DNA of 64,000 nt from positions 16,384,352 through 16,448,351 of the forward strand of contig NC_037600.1 of the NCBI RefSeq assembly GCF_003073045.1. The letters are read 5' to 3'. Position 1 is the first letter of the stretch; each line of letters begins with the position of its first letter. The stretch is from Pomacea canaliculata. Its lineage: Eukaryota > Mollusca > Gastropoda > Architaenioglossa > Ampullariidae. Positions 25,001-36,700 of this stretch are shown one piece after another. A program made the translations under genes and the position numbers. The notes below the pieces were generated by a model. The model was not told the DNA's origin, made no database searches, and saw nothing but the letters and a program-made list of their open reading frames with translations.

Positions 25001-26985
25001 GCAATCTCCTCTTTCACCAGATGTAATGGCAGAACTGATTCCACATTCCTCCCCAGACTCTTGGTAAATACTTGTGTTGGACAGATGGTGAGGAGATGAT
25101 TAGTTTATAATATATTGCATATTTTAGGAAACAGCTTGATCTTTGTATGTTTGTGATTTAACAGACAAAAAAGGCATGGGGCATGTGGCTCATTCCATTT
25201 TTGTTTTGTTGGTTTTTTTAACTGGAAAAGACTGGAAAATATACAAAATGTAAATATACTTAAATACATGACCAGCTGAAATCTTTTGTCATTTATGTAA
25301 AATGTAATTTTATCAATGGATCTATATTCTGTAAAGAAAGCTATACAATGGAGTAGAAAGATACCCAGCTTTGGGGAAATTGGGAGGAAGAGCGGGGGGG
25401 GGGGGACTCCATGCTGACAATGAATGACACTCACATTCATGCCTTCTCTGTATCTTTTTTGATGGGGCGGCTGCCTCCCTATTGCCTGTCTGATTTCTAC
25501 CCTACTGGCATAATGCATTCCAATAAAGAGAAAACTGGATTTACTCATAATCCTAAAAACAAGAGCCTGACACATTAAAATGCTAATTTTAGTAGGGCCT
25601 GGGAATTTGCTGCTGACCAACAGCTGGAGTTGTTTTTAAAATTGTTACTCTCCTAGGCCAGGAACTACTGCATTCAGCAGCAGACTAGATTCTCTATAGA
25701 GCTATATATTTTGAAATTTATTTCTTACATGGCACCATGATTGAATTAAATTGAGGCTTTGCTGCTCTATTCCACCACCAAATGATAATTCAGCTATTAG
25801 CATTCACAAGAAGGAATACCTCAAACAGCATATTCATCTCTATTGTATGAGTTATTCACTACTTGTTTATTGCTACTTACTTGCTTGTCCCAGTTCACAA
25901 AGAACTCTTTATAGCCACAGATATTTGGGTGACATAATGTCTTAAGAACCAAGGCCTGTGATATATGCAACAGAAATGAAGGTTAAACCAAAACTTTTTC
26001 CCCCCATCTCACTTGATCACTATTGCATCCTCAAATTCACAAGTGAAAAATACATATTAGACACAAATATATGCACACATATTACTGATACACAATATAC
26101 TTGAACTTAATTTACTTATGAGTAAACTTGCATCTAAATACATAATCACGTTCACCATTATTTGCAAACATACTTATAAATCAATGCAAAAGTCTAGAGA
26201 AGAATGGAATACATAAACAATTAACAAAACTCATAAGGATAATTAGATTTAGACTGTAAAGCTTCATTTAAAAAAAATGAAAATATACTATAAACAGCTG
26301 TGTGTAATTTTTTGGACTATAATTACCTCTTGGAAAGCTTTGTTTGCTTCACTTTCATCAAAGCATTCAATCTGTAAATTAAACAATAAATTATCATTTC
26401 TAAAAGAATAATGCATGCTAATTATCAAATGCATATATATAATTGGTGCTAATGTTAAGTAATCATAAAAACTAGTTAACATGTTTGGTGTGAAGCTTTC
26501 ATAAATAAAACTTAAGCGCATGGACACACACACACACTACAGACACACGCACACGCGTATACTTGTGTACAATAAAACCTATGCACAAAATGTTTAATAA
26601 CATTTTTAAAAGCTGTAACCCTGAGAGAAGAAATTAATCTACATTGATAAGGCAATTTATTTACGCAAATATTTATTTGGTAATCCAGAAAAAATTAAAA
26701 CTCATTTCTGTCTTGCACAGAGAAATTTCTCCAAGAGCTTTGGGTGTTGTTGACTTTACCTTCTTGATAACATACTTCGTGTTGTCAACTTTATTTTCTG
26801 CCAAATAAACGGATCCCTGTCCGCCTTTACCAAGACGTTCAAGTAGCTGCGCATGTATAAATCAGGTCATCAGCATAATTTTGATTGTCGACGTCAGGTA
26901 TCATACACACATTTTTCACATTCCATAAACATTATCACGAAAAAGAGATGGAGGTTCGGTATCAACTCACCCTGTAGTTCTCCAT
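16074..26985 (-). CDS. STKLD1: Serine/threonine kinase-like protein (STKLD1 orthologue), complete
   Basis: Nineteen minus-strand exons: 26971-26985, 26760-26846, 26327-26371, 25881-25955, 24793-24897, 24586-24656, 24308-24420, 23518-23711, 23214-23287, 21274-21374, 20788-21102, 20443-20504, 20172-20238, 19711-19839, 19084-19212, 18365-18478, 17664-17816, 17381-17481 and 16074-16163. All phases join; the product is 679 residues (human about 680). Residues 4-260 are a protein kinase: GKGGQG loop 11-16, Lys33, HRD 132-134, DFG 152-154 and APE 177-179. The rest is alpha-helical, with armadillo/HEAT-like repeats. The C-terminal segment IKAYQLHRDNPDIVEAI closely matches vertebrate STKLD1. All catalytic residues are present, unlike the mammalian protein. 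No substrate is known. The acceptor of exon 18 (GTGAAAG before 17481) is weak and the final exon could splice on at 16085, so the extreme C-terminus is less sure. Confidence 0.88.
17836..18326 (+). mobile_element. Tigger/pogo-type DNA transposon relic
   Basis: In plus-strand translation, broken by stops, there is RVLEDVKKLLLVWINEKQLA, then KNLICEKTKALYINLVK and SFKASRIWFDNFKRSGIHSV. These are the HTH CENP-B/Tc5 DNA-binding region of Tigger transposases. The right end, ...ACGTTCCACTG at 18324 followed by TA, fits the CAGTGGAAC terminal repeat and TA target of the pogo family. Most of the DDE catalytic part and the left end are missing. It occupies nearly the whole 548 bp STKLD1 intron 16, in opposite orientation. 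Confidence 0.85.
25392..25405. repeat. Poly-G tract in an STKLD1 intron
   Basis: An uninterrupted run of about 13 G residues on the plus strand, within the intron between exons 25881-25955 and 24793-24897. A comparable T-run/G-run junction lies at 40747-40771 in a PLA2G4A intron. Confidence 0.85.
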
Positions 26986-27510
26986 TCTTGACAACGTGAA
27001 GCTTTGCAAGTGCGCATGCGTGTTGTCCGTCCCTGTGGTTAGTGGACTTTTGAAAGCGAGGCTCACAGAGGATTGGTAGCGAATTTTCTTTTCCCCAAAG
27101 ACTCTAGCTAACAATCCAAAATTTACAGAACTATTTTACAATTTTGATGATTAATAAAATATATTGTGAAACTTTGATTTGCTTGAAACTCAGGCCCATC
27201 CCTACTACCAAAGACTAACTATACTATATGTGTGCGTGCCGTTAATAAAATGCATTTTATGAACTGGGTTATAGAGATTTTTTAGGTTTTTTTTTGTTAG
27301 TTTGTTTATGATTTGGTTGTGTTCTTTTGTTTGTTTGTTTGTTGTTGTTTTTGTTTTTTGTTTTTTTTTGCATCGGTTAAAATGAGTTTGGGTAAAGCAG
27401 ACGACAGAAGTGGAGTGACGTCACAGAATACGCAAAGCTCCGCCTAGTGCTAACGCTCACTGACGTCATTTTTGGCTGTCGATTGAAGAGCTGCGTATCA
27501 CGTGACATGC
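26986..27510 (-). promoter_or_regulatory. STKLD1 promoter region
   Basis: An NRF1-type TGCGCATGCGT (27011-27021) lies 25 bp upstream of the start codon. Further up are two perfect CRE palindromes TGACGTCA (27416-27423 and 27461-27468) and an E-box palindrome TCACGTGA (27498-27505). A T-rich GTTT microsatellite lies at about 27285-27370. Confidence 0.6.
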
Positions 27511-27579
27511 ATAAAGGTCATGAACCTTCTGGAGCGGTAGCTATGAAGTGAATAATTGGATTAATAAAGTCAAGGACAA

Positions 27580-27950
27580 TGACGATGTCCAACTTTATTA
27601 ATCCAAATAGACAAGAATGGGAAATGTGCTCAGTTACTATTTATAGAAGTTCTTATTACAAAATAAGTTCTGTAGTTATCACCTTTAATTAGTCTAAACT
27701 TTAGAAGCATCTTTTCAGAACAACGACTTGACTGTGACCCTCTCTTGACCATGAGCGAGCATAACGTGTCTGTAATTTACTTGTGTGTATGAGTGAGGGA
27801 ATGTTGTAGAAGTGAGCGTGTCTGTTATATGCGAACGTGGATGCATGGTACGTTGCTGATGATTTAGTCTATGTATGATTTATGTAAAACGCTACATGAG
27901 CAAATCTTTGGAAAGGCGCTATACAAATCCTCATTAGTATTATAACAAGG
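27580..27950 (+). repeat. Truncated non-LTR retroelement 3' end (probable)
   Basis: The stretch finishes with GGAAAGGCGCTATACAAATC and ATTAGTATTATA, a degenerate form of the LINE tail seen elsewhere in the window. The upstream GTGTG/GAGTGAG-rich sequence resembles retroelement 3' UTRs. No reverse transcriptase remains. The left edge is uncertain. Confidence 0.45.
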
Positions 27951-28359
27951 TGAAAAATATGAGTAAGTGACACAATCTAAAGGGGGAAAAAACCCCACAA
28001 AAACAACACAGTTTTACATTTAGATCATTTTACTAATGAAATGAACCGTTTAATAAAAGACAGTTCAAGAAAATTATTCAGGGAATTTCAAGGATTGAGT
28101 TGTCATTATGCAAAGGTATTTCTTAAACAAATTAAGCATTCACTTATCCTGCTAGTGTGTATTTGTGTAAAGAGAAATTTGAGATCTAGTAAAGTGACAT
28201 TAGTCTTTAGTAAGTTAATGAATTCTCAAATACACAATAACAAAGTTAAGATGGGGAATACTCACTTCCAAGCAAGAGTACCCAAGTATCATAAAATATA
28301 TAAATTCATTGATCCTATGCATTATAGAGTGATTTTAAACTCTGCCAAGATTGATTATC

Positions 28360-28458
28360 GGTTGGTTGGTTGGTTGGTTGGTTGGTTGGTTGGTTGGTTG
28401 GTTGGTTGGTTGGTTGGTTGGTTGGTTGGTTGGTTGGTTGGTTGGTTGGTTGTTGGTT
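28360..28458. repeat. (GGTT)n microsatellite
   Basis: About 24 near-perfect copies of the tetranucleotide GGTT, with one irregular unit near the right end. It creates a spurious open frame on both strands. Confidence 0.98.
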
Positions 28459-30600
28459 GTATTTCCCACTGGGTCAATAACTTTGAATATTCATAGTGAG
28501 CTACACTGACACTTTTAGCAGGTGCCAGAGGCTGTGTGGGAAGAAACACCAAAAGCAGATGTTGACAAATATACGCTTGATGCTCATGCTGTACTTTGAT
28601 TCCTCGTTTCCACTCACAGCGCCCGCTGCGTTATAAAAACTTGAACGAAAGCAGACACCAGCTACATGAAGTGCTGCATTTACATCTCACCGTGAAAGGC
28701 CATTGAAAAACGGTCTGAGCATAATTGATGGATATAAGTAGGAAAACAAACCACATCCGGGGCTGCGTAGTATACTAAGTGAATGCACACATATCATTCT
28801 ACAATGGACCCGGATACAGTTAGCAGTGGGAGGGTGGCTTGAGTCTTCACAGTGCCCTGTGTTCACTGCTGTTTGAAAGGCAAAGATGTCCCAGATCGGG
28901 CTCTACAACGCTGAACCCTGACAATAGAAGGTAAAGGTGCAAAAATAATGACAAAGGAAAGAAAAACATAAAGAGAAATAGAGATGCATTGACATTCAGG
29001 AAAGTATCTAAGGTGCAAAACTCGTAAATATTTCTTGCTTACACCACACCTGCCGTCGCTTTGTCGACGCTGAGTCCCATGCAGCCAGTATGCATGAAGT
29101 CAGTTTAAGATTGCAGATGAGGACAGAATGAACACAACAATACAGCTATCGTTGTTTTGTGTTTCGTTTTCTACGCGCGTCTTTTTCAGTCTTCCTGGGC
29201 AGAAAAATGCCAAAAGTTTATTTTTTTAATGGATAATGGTATTCAGAAGGACAGAATTTGAAAGATGTATGAAGCTGGCAAGCAAACGGACGATATAGTG
29301 GATTAAATTGCATAATAAGTGAAAGAAAGATTGAAACAGATCAACCACCAAGCAAACATCGCCATAACTAGAGCCGCCTGAGTCTCTTTGTAACGTGACT
29401 ATCCAGTCTGGGTGACATCCTGACCCCTTGCTGACATATTTCCGAACTGTCGGTCCTTTGGCTAATTAAGTTCCTATGACAACCGGACACACATTGTTGT
29501 AAACGGACTCGATCAGGACAGCCAGATGTCGTCGTGAAAACTCCAAGGACTACGAGACCAGAACTCTGGATACCTTTATGCTGTATGCTGTATAACAGTG
29601 TAGTAAGTACCGCTGTGTGTTGTATAATAGTGGCGTCAGTACCGCTGTGTGTTGTATAATAGTGTAGTCAGTCCCCCTGTGTGTTGTATAATAGTGTAGT
29701 CAGTACCACTGTGTACTGTACAACAGCCTAACCGGTGAGTAACCAATCGTCAAGCGACCTAACAAATCGCCGAGGCAAGACTGACACAGTGCTCGACATC
29801 TGAGTCGGCGGGAGGGACGGGGGAAGCAGTCGTCGCTTTTTTCGGGTGGTTGGCGGACTAAATAGGGAGGGCACACTAATCCTGGGTAGATATCATGGCA
29901 GTGAATGGCAATGCATTAATTGTTAGCACCTTACTATCCCCCGGAGGTCATAGGTGGACTGTAGGTCTGAAAACTCAGAACTCGTCCCCTGATCGCATTA
30001 ATCTCTATAAGTCCCCAAAAATGTCTACAATAATATTGCAGAGAGACTAACAACATATCGGGTGGTGAGACACGCCGGTCCTATTATACAGCGAGGCGCA
30101 CATCTCTGTGTCCTGACAGTCGCGTTATTCTAGATGGCTTTTTTTTTTTTCTGTTTCAGAGATTTGCTCGACACAGACTGATGTCGATGATACCAAGCGT
30201 GACATTTGATAGTTGAGAGAAGGATTCATGAAGATTCCTTAACTGACTAGAATTTTCTTATGTGCCTGGCTGATATACAGGTGAGTCAACTGCCAAGGTA
30301 AAACAACGAGAAAATTCGTAATCGTGATTTCTCTGTAATTAATCCCCTTGTTGCAATTAATGTTCCTCAGTTTTGCGACAAACGCGGATGACACTGGCCC
30401 CGGGGAACTGATCCCGTGGGTGACAGGGTTCAACTGGTACCTATGTCAACATAATTTTGCAGGGGAGCAATATGTACAATAATCACACGTCAGTCTCTCT
30501 CAACTTCCTTTACACAGCTCACTATACCCCCTTCCTCCTATATTCACCTGCTCTTCCCTGAAAATGAAGGGGCAACGTCATGTGACCCCCGTAATCAAGT
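28459..30600. other. Spacer upstream of PLA2G4, no gene seen
   Basis: Apart from the 32 bp tandem repeat at 29590-29728 I see no conserved coding segment. The right part may contain 5' UTR or promoter of the PLA2G4 gene. Confidence 0.5.
29590..29728. repeat. Tandem repeat, 32 bp unit, about 4.3 copies
   Basis: Four consecutive 32 bp units begin GTATAAYAGTG and contain CAGTACCGCTGTGTG variants, followed by a partial fifth unit. The units differ by one to several substitutions and keep exact phase. Confidence 0.9.
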
Positions 30601-30785
30601 TCCTTGAAAAAGAAGCTAGTCCCGTTGACTGAACATCAGGATCTAGCCTCAGCACACGACCAGACATGTCCCTCACCTTCGTGTGTGCAGCCAGAGGACG
30701 CTAGAGGTTGTTGACGAGCAGTCAACATCAGTTAGCTACTCCGACACTCGACTGACATCGCTCTCATCCTCGCCAGTCACCAGCC

Positions 30786-33700
30786 ATGCTTCGGCCAGTT
30801 CGGGGTAGGGATCAGAAAGGGTAAGTACGTTCGTTCTTTTTTATCTCGATTTATGTTCTGTGTATTCAGCATGGAGTTCACAGTCTGCTACATATCTTCT
30901 TCGCTTTGTTGTGTTAGTTTGGATTTACATCACTGCTGTCATCATCCCTTTCCAGTGATTCTCCAATCGTTCCCTACACTATCACTTCACGCGCTTGATG
31001 TAAAGGAAAAGAGAAAGAGATATAGAAAGAAATAAAAACAAATTGTCAAGACAAGAAACGGCTAATAATGCTACAAAACATGCAAAAGTAAAGAAAGAAA
31101 GAAGACCTAGTTATGGATTCAATACAACTTTATTCATCCACAAGGGCAATTAGAGCAATTGGATAGTTGCATGACCAGTATAAATATCAATATGACCAGT
31201 ATTTGAAAGTAAATGGACTGAAGAAATGAAAAACGTAAAGAAAGGCAAAGTTTAAAAAAAAAATCCCTCAGAAGTCTTTCTCGAGTTATCTCAGACTTGC
31301 ACTCCAGGGCCCAGCTGCAAGGAATGCGAATTTCTACAAAGTTACCACGGATAGTAGAGTTCAAAGTCGTTTTAATATATGGACGGAAAAATATGGAGGA
31401 AAGTATGAACAAATTTAATAAAGTCATATAAATCATCATCTAAAAACTTTACCAAACTTTGGCAGACATTCGTCCATATTTTTTTAGTTAACAACTGCTG
31501 TGCACTTGTAGGTTAGCAAAAAGAAAAGAGTGGATGGTTCATGAAACCATCTCCAGGATCTTTCTAACTGCGGCGAGAAGTTTTTGTCTGAAAATACACT
31601 AAAAAATCCCTAAACTCATTTTTGATTTTATAGTGTCCATTAAAAGAAGCTTTATATATAGTGAGACAGTTAATTGCTATTTCTGGCCCGTGACAGGAAG
31701 GTTCAACAAAATTATGGCGAATCAACTCTTTAGCTATCGCACAGTATTAGTCTTCCGTTCGTCCACCGCCAACGTTATTCACAACATCTATGTCGGATTT
31801 GACCACCCATCTTTATACAAAGACCGAAAACGTTTAGGGTATCACCGGAAGCAAAGCCAATTCCGGTTCATTAATGAGAATGACAGTTTCTCAGTCACTA
31901 GAGAAATACAATACTCGTGTCTCTTCAGGCAAGACGTGAGGGAGGCATGGGGTGAGGGTTGCTGTATCCGGGCCCAAGGTTGTAAAGTAGGCCATGTCTC
32001 AGTCGGTGCGACTGTTGTCCTTGTTTATATATATATATTTATGTTGTTATTTACAAATGCCTACGCAAAAATATCAAACCATTATTAGGGTTGGTGGTGT
32101 TGAGTCTCAAGACAGGAGTGTGCTGTCCCCAGGCCCTGTAGAAAGGTGGTTGGAGGGAGGGGAGTAGCAAACTGATGCTGAGGAGATGCAAGCAATGCTG
32201 TTACTGCTCGTCATTCCTGGAAGCACTTGTCACTTGACACCGATTATTTAGGGCTCAAGCACTTGACAGTGGGGCCTATCTGCAACTAGGATTGCTGAAC
32301 GCTAGAAGTCGGGGAAACTGGGGTCGACATGTAGGCCCCTCCGTGAACACTGGAGCACTGAGGGGTGACCGCTGGCTTACTAACTCTGTGACAATACTTT
32401 AAAGCCAAGATGGTGGCTTTTATAAACCTTTGTCCCTGATAGTGGTGTTACACTTCATACATCTTGTGCAGGATGTTGTTGACCTGGTTTCACAGCCCTT
32501 GCATATAGTCCGGGTGCTGTAAATGGTAGGGTAAAGGGAACAATGGTAGTCTTCAGACCCAAGCATTGTAATCAATCATGAGGTATACACAATACAACTA
32601 CAAGCTTACCACAGTCAACATTAACACACAAATTGACCAGTACTCGCTCTTTGCTGGGGAGACAGAAAAACAGAGAGACAAGAATACTGCATTAATAACA
32701 CATACTAAGCTGATATATCTACAAACTTTCTTTTCTCGTTTCTCCATCAACAAACACACGATTATACAGCGAGTCATTGTGGACATTAGGCTGCCAACAG
32801 GTGTCCAGAATAAAAACGTGGGAGGCTAGGGATTAAGAGAAATAAATTGTCAGTAACAGGGGAATATTTAGATCGGGAAGGGTTTCAAAAATACTTTTGG
32901 CTTACACAACTATTTTTTTTAACTCAAAACAATATTTTTGTCTTTTTCTATTGTTATTTTCATCTGGAAATCATCTGTGTGATTAGAAACATTCATCAAC
33001 ATTGATGCATTTTTAAAAAGAGGGCAAAATGTGCTAGGAATCCAGAAGAAGGCAGACTGTTTGTGGAAACCATCGAGAACTCTGTAGGCTCATTGGAGTG
33101 TCCACTACCTTAGCTGTCATGACATTCCGTTGTCGCTGACTGGCCTCTTGTGACAAGATTTTCCAACAAGCATCCCGAATCTTTAGCCCTTCTGATTCAA
33201 GTCTCGTTGTCGAAAATAAAAATCCCTTTGCAGAAAGCTGAAGACCATTGACCAAAGGTGTCTAGCAGTGCCTTGCAAGTTCTTGTCCCCTTATTTAAGC
33301 TTCGTGCTTTCACTCACACACGTACTATCAAGGAGGCCAATGGACGAATACAGAACCATCATCTTCCAACCAACCAGAGCGAACAAAGTAGAGACCACGC
33401 CCCACTGACCAGCGACCAGCCTTAGCTCCGCCTACAGGTGGGAGGTAGTGAAGACAACTTTTCTCATCGCTCTGCCGGGCGCAACCGCAACCGCCCCATC
33501 GCTGTCATCGCTGTCATCGCTTGGCTCTCTCTTATGCAAACAGCATGTAAATGAATGCGAAATTAAAAACTCATTCTCATAAATCGAACACTGCAATGAC
33601 CAGAAAGAGGCGCTTGAGCTTTGGACAGCGATTGTAACGAACATCTGAGTTGGGAAGTACAGGAAAGTTTATATTTATATGTAACTTAGACCTATATGAA

Positions 33701-36700
33701 GACCTTTTATTTCTTCTATTTGATTTATATGCTTTCTTTTTAAAAAAATCAGAATCGTAATGATAGCGATAAAATTACGGGACTGGGCCTATATATACAT
33801 GGCCTGTGTGGTAAAGTCTTTAAAGCTTCTCTTTTTAAAGCCAGACATTTAAATTATTAACTTTTGCTAAATTTGTAATCGGTAGGGTATTGAATTATTT
33901 TTTCTTCATGTTTCAGATTTGATCCCTTTCAGATATTTGAGGTGAGTCATAAAGACACCTACAAACGAAACCACAAAGTTTAAATCATTTTATTAACAAG
34001 ATGTTAGCTTTTATACAAAATTTAATGTGAAAATGTTTAAAATAGTTTTCAGTTAAAAATATATTTTCGGTCCTTTCCTCTTTCTTTCTCTCCTTACACA
34101 TGTTTATGCAACCATAACAATAGAGACCAAATCCGGACTTGGCCGCTGAAAGGTCTGCAGACAAACTCCTTTAGTCAAGTGAGTGAATGGAGTTCAATAC
34201 AATTCTGGTTGAATGACTCCCCACCATTCTCGCGATAGCTTTTTATTTTATTTATTTATTTTTTTTTTGATTTTTTTTTTTTTTGGTAGGATTACAGAAC
34301 GGAATAAGTGTTATTCACTTATATAGCTTTTAAATGTCTTGTACTTAGCTCAACTTAGAGACTTGAAAATAACAAGACGAACTATTTGCACTCTAGTAGG
34401 CCTTTATGGTTTCACATTACACTCAGGTTATATCCCGGAATGCTCATTTGAAGATTATGTTAGTGTTTATTTCCTTTCACGGGGTGACTTTCTATAGTCG
34501 AGAACTGTCTGGCGCTATATGTACTTAACTTTCTGAGAAATTTATTTGTGAAACGATATACAAGAAGGATTTAGCCCCTGAGATTTAGGAGTCATGGCTG
34601 TTCTTCTTCTTGATTTGCTATTTATTATTGTAATATCGTCTGTCTGAAAATAAGACTCAAATTACTTCCTTGTCGGCTGAGACGAACGTGCGCTGCAAAC
34701 GAAGTATCAAATAGTCATTCGTAAAAAAAAAAAAAAAATTCAAAGGATGGAGGAGTCTATAATAATACTCATATATGAAGGCAGGGGGACAACAGGGAGG
34801 GGAAGGTTCGTCGATCAGTCCTTGCATGTGTGTGTTTGTGTGTTTTAAGTCTTGTCACACGTGACAAACAATTTAGAGGCTCATCATGTATGATAACTAT
34901 GCACTTACCATAACTCTGAAGTTTCACGACAATTCTTATCAAGAACTATAGTCAATACTTTTTGTGGGGCAGGGAGAACAAAATGTTTTGAGGGGAGGGA
35001 CATAAAGGACTTCCTTTTTTTTCGTGAGATTATACTTTTTCTTTTAAAGTATGCATATTTTCAATTAACTGTACATGTATTTGTTTTAGAGGCAGTTGTA
35101 GTGTATTATTTGACTGTTTTTGAAGGTCTCCCACAGACCCTGCACTTATCTGTCTATAAAAGTTCTTCGAGGCAGGAACATCACAAAAGGATGGGCACAA
35201 GATTTAGGCAAGTATGAAGAGAGTAGGGGAAGTTTGATATTCGAAGCTGTGAGCTAATGCTGATAACATATTTCTCTACCAACGGAGAGGATTAGGGAGA
35301 GCATGTCATATCACAGCTATAAGGGCTTAAACGCAGTTTCATTTAGCACCATTATCATTTTCAGTGGACACACCAGACCCATACCTGACGTTGTTCATCA
35401 ACACAGCTCCAAATGGATGGCACCAGACGACAGTAAAAGACAATGATGTAAACCCCATATGGAATGAAACCTTCACATTCCTCCTGGACACAGAGGTCCA
35501 GAATGAACTAGGTTAGAAAAAAGTCAACAGCTTCATTTTTCCTTGTTTGTCTTTCAATAATCTTACTTTACTCAAATCGTTTTAAACCTTAAGCTTAATT
35601 TTTTTAAAAAAAGTCCCAAGCAAAATTTTTTGACTTACAAAGCACAAATATGTTATGTTGATAAAAAAATATGTAAAATTCAAACACCATGAACATTTCA
35701 GGATTTATTCATGATGTTAAAAAGTATAGATTATAATATGAAAATAACATGTCAGTTTTATTATATGATCAATATTGTGTTACAAACTTAACTAATCTGT
35801 AATGGATGCAGAGGAGTTAACAGACGTATGACCTCTTTAATGCCAAATGATGGTAAAAGGTTTCAAGTTTTCTGTTTTGTGACAATATGTCATCTTTGAC
35901 AGACCCTCCCCACCCCTTCTACATTCACACTTATTTGTATATCAAAATATTTTACTCGTTCATGTTAACATCAATATTTTTTATAAGTCATAAAATTTGT
36001 TTGTTTTAATACTTTGACTTTATTATTATTATTATTAATCTTAATCGAAATTTTGGACAGTTACTACTAAAACTAAAACATTCATAAACAAGCCTTATTC
36101 ACCCTCAGACATCTAATGCGATCTCTGTGTATGTGTGTGTGCATGCATCTCTATTTCTCAGTTCTTCCATCTAGATAAAGTGCACACAATATTTTTTTTA
36201 ACAGAAATTTCTCTGATGGATTCCAACTACACAGTGGATGAGCATCTGTGCACACGGAACATCCCTCTAGACCCTCTCCCTTTTGACAACAAGAAGAAAA
36301 TGACCATAAAGTTCAATGAGGTATGCTATAAATAGCTACAGTACATATTTGCATCTGTTCTTATCTTGCTTACCTCGCAGTTTTATACTTTTCACTTTGG
36401 AATACTTAATGGAATGAAATGAAGTTTATTGCAGTATATAATTGAAAATTTAAGCCTTATTTTGTAGCAAATGTATACTCTCTCTCATTCTCTCTGTCTC
36501 TCCCTCACACACACACACCACACACATATGTTCATGGATTCATATCGATGTGTTTAAGGAATAGGAATGAAAACACCACACCCACAGAATGTGAAAACTA
36601 TAATTATTCAGTGATTTTTTTTTTCATCTGACCAATCATGTCTTTCTGATATAAAGGAAAACATTATTACAAGAACTTTATTTCATTTTTCAGACATCCG

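Noticed and set aside
25105..25620. Open frame of 171 codons on the minus strand
   Set aside because: It lies in an STKLD1 intron, spans a poly-G tract and shows no homology or coding bias.
28041..28496. Open frame of 151 codons
   Set aside because: Its second half is the (GGTT)n microsatellite read as a Val-Gly-Trp-Leu repeat, and the first half has no homology.
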